Shown piece by piece: positions 31,698 to 36,062 of a stretch of DNA of 36,062 nt. A model generated the notes under the pieces. It was not told the origin of the DNA. It saw only the letters and a list, made by a program, of their open reading frames with translations, and did not search any database. The stretch comes from Bryobacterales bacterium (GTDB lineage: Bacteria; Acidobacteriota; Terriglobia; Bryobacterales; Bryobacteraceae): the NCBI GenBank assembly GCA_009697455.1, contig SHUI01000011.1, forward strand, positions 1-36,062, in the 5' to 3' direction. Numbering within the stretch: position 1 is the stretch's first letter; every line of letters begins with the position of its first letter. Position numbers and translations under genes: made by a program.

Positions 31698-33275
31698 ATG
31701 ATTGAAGCCGCAATGACGAAGACTACCACCAGCGGCGTTCCCGTGAAGCCCGTCTACGACGAAAACGATCGCGGCGATCCGCTTGAGGCCTGCGGCGAGT
31801 TCCCCTACACGCGCGGCATCCATCGCGGCATGTACAAAAGCCGGCTATGGACCATGCGTCAATTCTCGGGTTTTGCCACGCCGGAGGAAACAAACCGGCG
31901 TTACCACTATCTGCTGGCGCAAGGGCAAACGGGGCTTTCGGTAGCGTTCGATCTTCCGACGCTCATGGGGTACGACGCGGACAGCCCGATGTCCGAAGGC
32001 GAGGTCGGGAAATGCGGCGCGGCGATCAGCTCGCTCGAAGATATGGAAATTCTCCTCCACGGAATTCCGCTTGGCGGAGTGAGTATCTCGATGACGATCA
32101 ACTCGCCGGCTTCGGTGCTTTGGGCCATGTATCTGGCGGTCGCGGAGCAGCAGGGCGTGGATTGGCGGGATCTGTCCGGCACGCTGCAAAACGACATCCT
32201 GAAGGAATACATCGCGCAGAAAGAGTACATCTATCCGCCGCGCCCGTCGATGCGGCTGGTCACCGATACCATCGAGTTTGCCGCGCGCCACACGCCGAAG
32301 TTCAATCCGGTTTCGATCAGCGGCTACCACATTCGCGAGGCCGGATCGACCGCGGTGCAGGAAATCGCCTTCACTCTGCGCGACGGCGTTGAGTATGTGG
32401 AATGGGCGCTTCGGCGGGGGCTGGCGGTTGACGAATTTGCGCCGAGGCTGAGCTTTTTCTTCAACGCGCATAATGACTTCTTCGAAGAGATCGCCAAGTT
32501 TCGCGCGGCGCGCAGGCTGTGGGCGCAGCTGATGCGGGACAGGTTCGGCGCGAAGGACGAGCGCAGCCTGAAGCTGCGGTTTCACGCGCAGACTGCGGGG
32601 TGTTCGCTGACGTGGCAGCAGCCTTACAACAACGTGGCGCGAACGTCCTTGCAGGCGATGGCGGCGGTGTTGGGCGGATGCCAGTCCCTGCACACGAATT
32701 CGCTCGACGAAGCCTACGCCCTGCCGGGAGAGCACGCGGTCACGATCGCCCTTCGCACGCAGCAGGTGCTGGCGTATGAGTCTGGCGTGACGGCCGTGCC
32801 CGACCCCTTCGGTGGTAGTTACTTTCTGGAGCGGATGACGGCGGACTCGGAAGACGCCGCGCGTGATTACATCCGTCGAATCGACGACATGGGCGGCATG
32901 ATTCCGGCGATCGAGGCGTCGTTTCCACAGCGCGAGATCGCGGCCGCGAGTTACGCCTATCAGCAGGAGATCGAGAGCGGCGAAAAGGTTATCGTAGGCG
33001 TGAACGCTTACCGTTCGGAGGATCCGCCGATCGAGATCTTGCAGATCGACCGGAGCGCCGGCGAGCATCAGGTCAGGAAATTGGCGGCGCTCCGGGCGCG
33101 CCGTGACGGTCCGCGGGTGGAGCGGGCGCTGAGCGCGCTGAAGCGAGGCGCCGAAGGCGCCGAAAACACGATGCCGCTGATTCTGGACGCGGTGCGAGCC
33201 TACGCGACGGTAGGCGAGATCTGCGATGCCCTGCGGCAAGTCTTTGGATCCTACACGGAGGCTGCCCTTGTGTAA
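31698..33275 (+). CDS. B12-dependent acyl-CoA mutase large subunit (methylmalonyl-CoA mutase type)
   Basis: 525 residues, the length of stand-alone large subunits of two-gene mutases. Rearranges acyl-CoA carbon skeletons by adenosylcobalamin radicals. Motifs: [99 protein letters not shown] and [17 protein letters not shown]56 stands where methylmalonyl-CoA mutases usually have Tyr in RQYAGF, while the PSMR Arg is kept, so substrate is not certain. ATG 31698 is used; TTG 31692 overlaps the truA stop. The B12-binding subunit is the next gene; no meaB chaperone gene is seen before the window ends. Confidence 0.9.
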   Translation: MIEAAMTKTTTSGVPVKPVYDENDRGDPLEACGEFPYTRGIHRGMYKSRLWTMRQFSGFATPEETNRRYHYLLAQGQTGLSVAFDLPTLMGYDADSPMSEGEVGKCGAAISSLEDMEILLHGIPLGGVSISMTINSPASVLWAMYLAVAEQQGVDWRDLSGTLQNDILKEYIAQKEYIYPPRPSMRLVTDTIEFAARHTPKFNPVSISGYHIREAGSTAVQEIAFTLRDGVEYVEWALRRGLAVDEFAPRLSFFFNAHNDFFEEIAKFRAARRLWAQLMRDRFGAKDERSLKLRFHAQTAGCSLTWQQPYNNVARTSLQAMAAVLGGCQSLHTNSLDEAYALPGEHAVTIALRTQQVLAYESGVTAVPDPFGGSYFLERMTADSEDAARDYIRRIDDMGGMIPAIEASFPQREIAAASYAYQQEIESGEKVIVGVNAYRSEDPPIEILQIDRSAGEHQVRKLAALRARRDGPRVERALSALKRGAEGAENTMPLILDAVRAYATVGEICDALRQVFGSYTEAALV

Positions 33276-33283
33276 CGTAGGAC

Positions 33284-33370
33284 AAGCCCAGGGGCCTGGC
33301 GAGGAGTGGCGCTCCTGGGTCTTGGTGGGGCAGTCGCTTCCGACTGCCTGCCGCGCGGAGCGCGGCTCCG
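33284..33370 (+). repeat. Cluster of hairpins between the two mutase genes
   Basis: Two perfect stems follow each other: GGCAGTCG/CGACTGCC (33329-33336 with 33341-33348, loop CTTC) and GCCGCGC/GCGCGGC (33350-33356 with 33360-33366, loop GGA). A weaker one, AGGAG/CTCCT, lies just before at about 33302-33316. No T-run follows, so this is not a terminator. The form resembles extragenic palindromic repeats. Confidence 0.6.
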
Positions 33371-33377
33371 GCGCCCG

Positions 33378-33776
33378 ATGACTATGCAACGACCAATCCG
33401 AGTATTAGTAGCAAAACCCGGTCTTGACGGCCACGATCGCGGCGCAAAAGTGATCGCGCGCGCTCTCCGCGACGCAGGCATGGAGGTCATTTACACAGGC
33501 CTCAGACAGACTCCTGAGATGATCGTCAACGCCGCGCTGCAGGAAGACGTGCAGGTAATTGGCCTCTCAATCCTTTCGGGCGCGCACAACGCAATCGTGC
33601 CGCGCGTAATGGCGCTGCTGCGCGAGAAAGAGATGACGGACGTCAAGGTAGTCGTCGGCGGAATTATTCCGGACGAGGACGCGGAAGCGCTGAAGCGCGA
33701 CGGCGTGGCGGCCGTATTTCAACCAGGCGCGGCGCTTGAAGACATCGTGCGGTTCGTACGTGGAGCAGTTGGATAG
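33378..33776 (+). CDS. B12-binding small subunit of the acyl-CoA mutase
   Basis: 132 residues. The cobalamin-binding DxHxxG motif is [12 protein letters not shown] (D17, H19, G22); H19 is the lower ligand to cobalt. The other nucleotide-tail contacts are GLSILSGAH and [11 protein letters not shown]. Length and motifs match the small (B12) subunit of two-gene mutases. ATG 33378 (or 33384) is chosen; the frame runs open from GTG 33306 through the hairpins but that part is not protein-like. It sits 102 nt after the large subunit. A diverged broken copy of its last two-thirds lies at 35788. Confidence 0.93.
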   Translation: MTMQRPIRVLVAKPGLDGHDRGAKVIARALRDAGMEVIYTGLRQTPEMIVNAALQEDVQVIGLSILSGAHNAIVPRVMALLREKEMTDVKVVVGGIIPDEDAEALKRDGVAAVFQPGAALEDIVRFVRGAVG

Positions 33777-33968
33777 CGGAGATTTGGCGGAGACTTGCAG
33801 CCGAGAGCCTGAGCCACGCGTCGTTTCGGCGAAGCCGATGCCGAGCACTCTCCGAAGAAAATGGGTTCGTGGACGTCGCACTTGGATGAAAGACGGGAAG
33901 TCCTTCCCCGCCAAAGTCAGCACGATAACGGCTCATTGAGAGTACGCTGAATTAAGGACAATCTGTCG

Positions 33969-35774
33969 ATGGCCATCGTCGTTCCCCAATCGGTCCTGGA
34001 ACTTCTCGAACGTATCGAGAGCGGTATTCAGCCGCTCAAAGCCTTCGAACTGGGCACTTCGCTAGGCGGGAAGCACCTTGCTGATGGCCTCTCGGAGGAT
34101 GAGAGAAAGGGGGCGTGGAGTGAAGTAGCGGCGTTCAACTTCATGTCGATGGGCTGGGAGGAAAGGAGTGTTTGGGGAACGCACTTCGGCCCCGTCTTTC
34201 AGCAGATCAGGAACGATGGTACTTCGCTAGAAACTCCAAGCATCACGGACATTGACGGCGAAAGTTTGGACTATTGGAAGGAACGCTCAAAGCAAACGCC
34301 CCATCCAGTCTTGAAATCCCGCTATGCCGATTTGGTGTGGGATCTTCATTCCGTGGTCACGAAGCAGAATCCCGAGATCGAGTTCGCTCAGCGTGCTATT
34401 GACGGTTACCTGGAGAGTGTGAACAGCAATCTCTACGTCGACCCAGCGATTGGTATCCGGCAGGGCCAACGAGCCATTGAACTCGCCCTTCGAATAGACG
34501 GCAGGAAGAGGATCGAAGAATCTAGCGGTGCACTTTTTGCCTTGCACGCTCAACTGACCCAAGCCCAAGTTGGCGGTGCCTTGGTCTTTCTCTTTGATGC
34601 GCTGTACACGAACAAAAGGGTCCCGTTGTCGGAGGAGCAGCAGAAGAACATCATCGATCTTCTGGAAGTAGATCTGGCTCGATGCACCAAGATGGAGGAC
34701 GGAGAGCGGTTCTCCCCTTGGGATGCAAAAGCGGCGGGAGAGCGCCTAGTCTCGCATTACAAACGGATCGGCCGCCAAGATGAAGTGGAACGAGTGGTCC
34801 GGCGCTACGGCGGCGCATTCGAGGCGATTAGCCAAGAAGCCGATGGGCTGCGTGGCATGACTTGGCTCCGTTCGACCGCTGAAGACTATCGGCGACAGGG
34901 GATGGCCCGAGATGCCGAACGGGTGCAGATCGCAGGCACAGAGAAAGGCAAGCAGGCCTCCGGTGAAATGAAGGAGCTTGCCTTTAGCGCTTCGATTGAT
35001 CGTAGTGAACTTGAAGCCTACTTCGATGCGATAACACAAGGGCCTCCAAGAGACGTACTTCGTCTAATCGCAGCCCATTTTATTCCCAAAACAAGCGATG
35101 CTGAGGAAGCGCTCAATATTCTTGAAAAGAAGCATCCCCTCATCGCGCTAATTGGAGTCGAGAAAATCAGCGAAGGGCATATCTCTGGACAAGCGGGGCC
35201 AATCGCCGAGGATCGAAACGGGCGACTCTATTTCAAGTTGGGAGAAAGCATCTCCTTTCGCGCCCCATTACTCCGTGGTAGTCTCGCGAAGACTTTCGAG
35301 AAGCATCATCTGACTGCGGAGTTGATTCTAGCGCACCTGTATGAGTCCCCCTTCTTCGATGACGATAAGCGGGATCTCATAAAGCACGGCCTCGAGGCCT
35401 ATTGCAGAAAGGACCACATCACCGCAATCAGCGTGCTGGTGCCACAGATCGAGCAGGGGTTGCGAGTGCTTCTGGGATTACTTGGCATGGCGATAAACGA
35501 GCCGAAGAAGGACGGAACCATGCAGCTCAAGAACTTAAATAGAATTTTGCACGAAAGTCCAGTAATCGGAGTGCTCGGAGAAGACACCACGAACTATTTC
35601 ATCGTGCTGCTGGCCGATTCGAGAGGATGGAATCTGAGAAATCGTCTCTGCCATGGACTGCTTGGTGCTGAGGATTTTCGGCAGGAAATTTCCGATAGAG
35701 TTCTCCACTGCCTCTTGGTGCTGGGCCTCCGCCGGAAGCCGACCCCATCTTCTGAACAGTCTCCAGCCGAATGA
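33969..35774 (+). CDS. DUF4209-type protein with a HEPN-like RNxxxHG motif
   Basis: 601 residues, cytoplasmic, no membrane segment. Mostly helical. The C-terminal region holds WNLRNRLCHGLLG: R557, N558 and H562 form the RNxxxHG motif that defines the DUF4209 family, and which corresponds to the Rx4-6H catalytic motif of HEPN ribonucleases. Just ahead is ISVLVPQIEQGLRVLLGLLG, a helix typical of these domains. The N-terminal 400 residues are not recognised. ATG 33969 follows AAGGA by nine nt. Codon use is visibly less G/C-rich than in neighbouring genes (many AAA, AAT, GAA, TTT), suggesting recent transfer. It stands alone between an intact B12-subunit gene and a broken copy of it. An RNase of defence or stress type is plausible; function is not shown. 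Confidence 0.75.
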   Translation: MAIVVPQSVLELLERIESGIQPLKAFELGTSLGGKHLADGLSEDERKGAWSEVAAFNFMSMGWEERSVWGTHFGPVFQQIRNDGTSLETPSITDIDGESLDYWKERSKQTPHPVLKSRYADLVWDLHSVVTKQNPEIEFAQRAIDGYLESVNSNLYVDPAIGIRQGQRAIELALRIDGRKRIEESSGALFALHAQLTQAQVGGALVFLFDALYTNKRVPLSEEQQKNIIDLLEVDLARCTKMEDGERFSPWDAKAAGERLVSHYKRIGRQDEVERVVRRYGGAFEAISQEADGLRGMTWLRSTAEDYRRQGMARDAERVQIAGTEKGKQASGEMKELAFSASIDRSELEAYFDAITQGPPRDVLRLIAAHFIPKTSDAEEALNILEKKHPLIALIGVEKISEGHISGQAGPIAEDRNGRLYFKLGESISFRAPLLRGSLAKTFEKHHLTAELILAHLYESPFFDDDKRDLIKHGLEAYCRKDHITAISVLVPQIEQGLRVLLGLLGMAINEPKKDGTMQLKNLNRILHESPVIGVLGEDTTNYFIVLLADSRGWNLRNRLCHGLLGAEDFRQEISDRVLHCLLVLGLRRKPTPSSEQSPAE

Positions 35775-35787
35775 AGTCGATTCGACG

Positions 35788-36062
35788 CCCTGAGACAAAC
35801 GCCGGAGGTAACTGTGAACACGGCGTTGCAGTAAGACGTGCAGGTCATCGGCCTGTCAATCCTGCCGGGCCCGCACAACGCGATCGCTCCGCGCATAATG
35901 GCGCTGCTGCGCGAGAAAGAAATGACGGACCTAAAGGTAGTCGTAGGCGGAATCATCCCGGACGAAGACGCGGAAGCGCTGAAGCGCGACGGCGTGGTGG
36001 CGGTAATTCAAACGGGGCGCGGCCCTCGAAGAAATCGTCCAGTTCGTCCGTTCGGCGGCCGG
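35788..36062 (+). pseudogene. Degenerate partial second copy of the B12-binding subunit gene
   Basis: Starting 14 nt after the DUF4209 gene stop, the sequence aligns with 33499-33776. It reads LRQTPE, TALQ, stop, [62 protein letters not shown] at 35832-35834 replaces GAA of the intact gene by one base change. An extra G in the run at 36014-36017 shifts the frame before ALEEIVQFVRSAA. The first ~40 codons, including the DxHxxG motif, are absent. Many differences from the intact gene are synonymous, so it diverged under selection before it broke. It is cut by the window edge. Confidence 0.9.

Noticed and set aside
31845-33389. 514-codon minus-strand frame opposite the mutase gene
   Set aside because: Shadow of a highly conserved gene; composition is Arg/His-rich and resembles no family.
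33777-33968. Short frames between the B12 subunit and the DUF4209 gene
   Set aside because: Neither strand gives a start with a ribosome-binding site or recognisable sequence; treated as spacer that holds the DUF4209 promoter.
1-36062. CRISPR array or rRNA genes
   Set aside because: No regularly spaced repeats of 24-40 bp and no rRNA-like sequence were seen on either strand.

Overview
The window looks like chromosomal DNA of an Acidobacteriota member close to Solibacter/Bryobacterales. Reasons: high GC with G/C-rich third codon positions; a protein ending in the TIGR03437-type C-terminal domain first described in Solibacter; a PEP-CTERM protein; and several genes whose start codon lies 6-8 nt after a TANNNT -10 box, as expected of leaderless transcripts. 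This is inference from protein style and gene content; there is no rRNA marker in the window.

Layout. 1-3122: partial trmJ (minus), then a small secreted protein and a matrixin-type metalloprotease gene that an in-frame TAA splits in two. 3133-5106: secreted two-domain hydrolase (minus). 5136-8695: five tightly coupled plus-strand genes (TPR protein, two small secreted helical proteins, ECF sigma factor, ChrR-like zinc/cupin anti-sigma factor). 9074-11590: minus-strand pair of an aldehyde dehydrogenase-fold enzyme and an adenylate-forming enzyme, probably a carboxylate/acyl reduction module. 11665-13621: TauE/SafE exporter, then a PEP-CTERM protein with a strong terminator. 13797-14488: gene debris (possible transposase tail and a frameshifted Tat-signal gene). 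14457-17750: polyamine/iron-type ABC importer operon (minus). 17846-18387: a decayed, fused VapBC toxin-antitoxin locus not covered by any intact ORF. 18449-22865: amidohydrolase, MFS transporter and Old Yellow Enzyme-like oxidoreductase (plus). 22862-25597: LolCDE/MacB-type ATPase and permease with a LolB/DUF4292-like lipoprotein (minus). 25671-25746: tRNA-Ala(GGC). 26295-27813: a receptor-like membrane protein without a signalling domain plus a 77-residue partner. 28327-30282: TolC-family outer-membrane protein (minus), divergent from pyrE-truA and a two-subunit B12-dependent acyl-CoA mutase (30320-33776). 33969-35774: a lower-GC gene for a 601-residue DUF4209/HEPN-type protein. 35788-36062: a diverged, broken second copy of the B12-binding subunit.

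How it fits together. Most of the window is ordinary metabolism, transport and envelope biogenesis organised in short overlapping operons. The accessory signal is at the right end, where a HEPN-motif protein gene of atypical composition sits between an intact mutase small-subunit gene and a degenerate partial copy of it, and in the several decayed modules (VapBC, transposase tail, split protease). The least explained items are the HEPN locus, the signalling-domain-less receptor pair with its duplicated ribosome-binding site, and the sigma/anti-sigma operon with two unknown secreted proteins.
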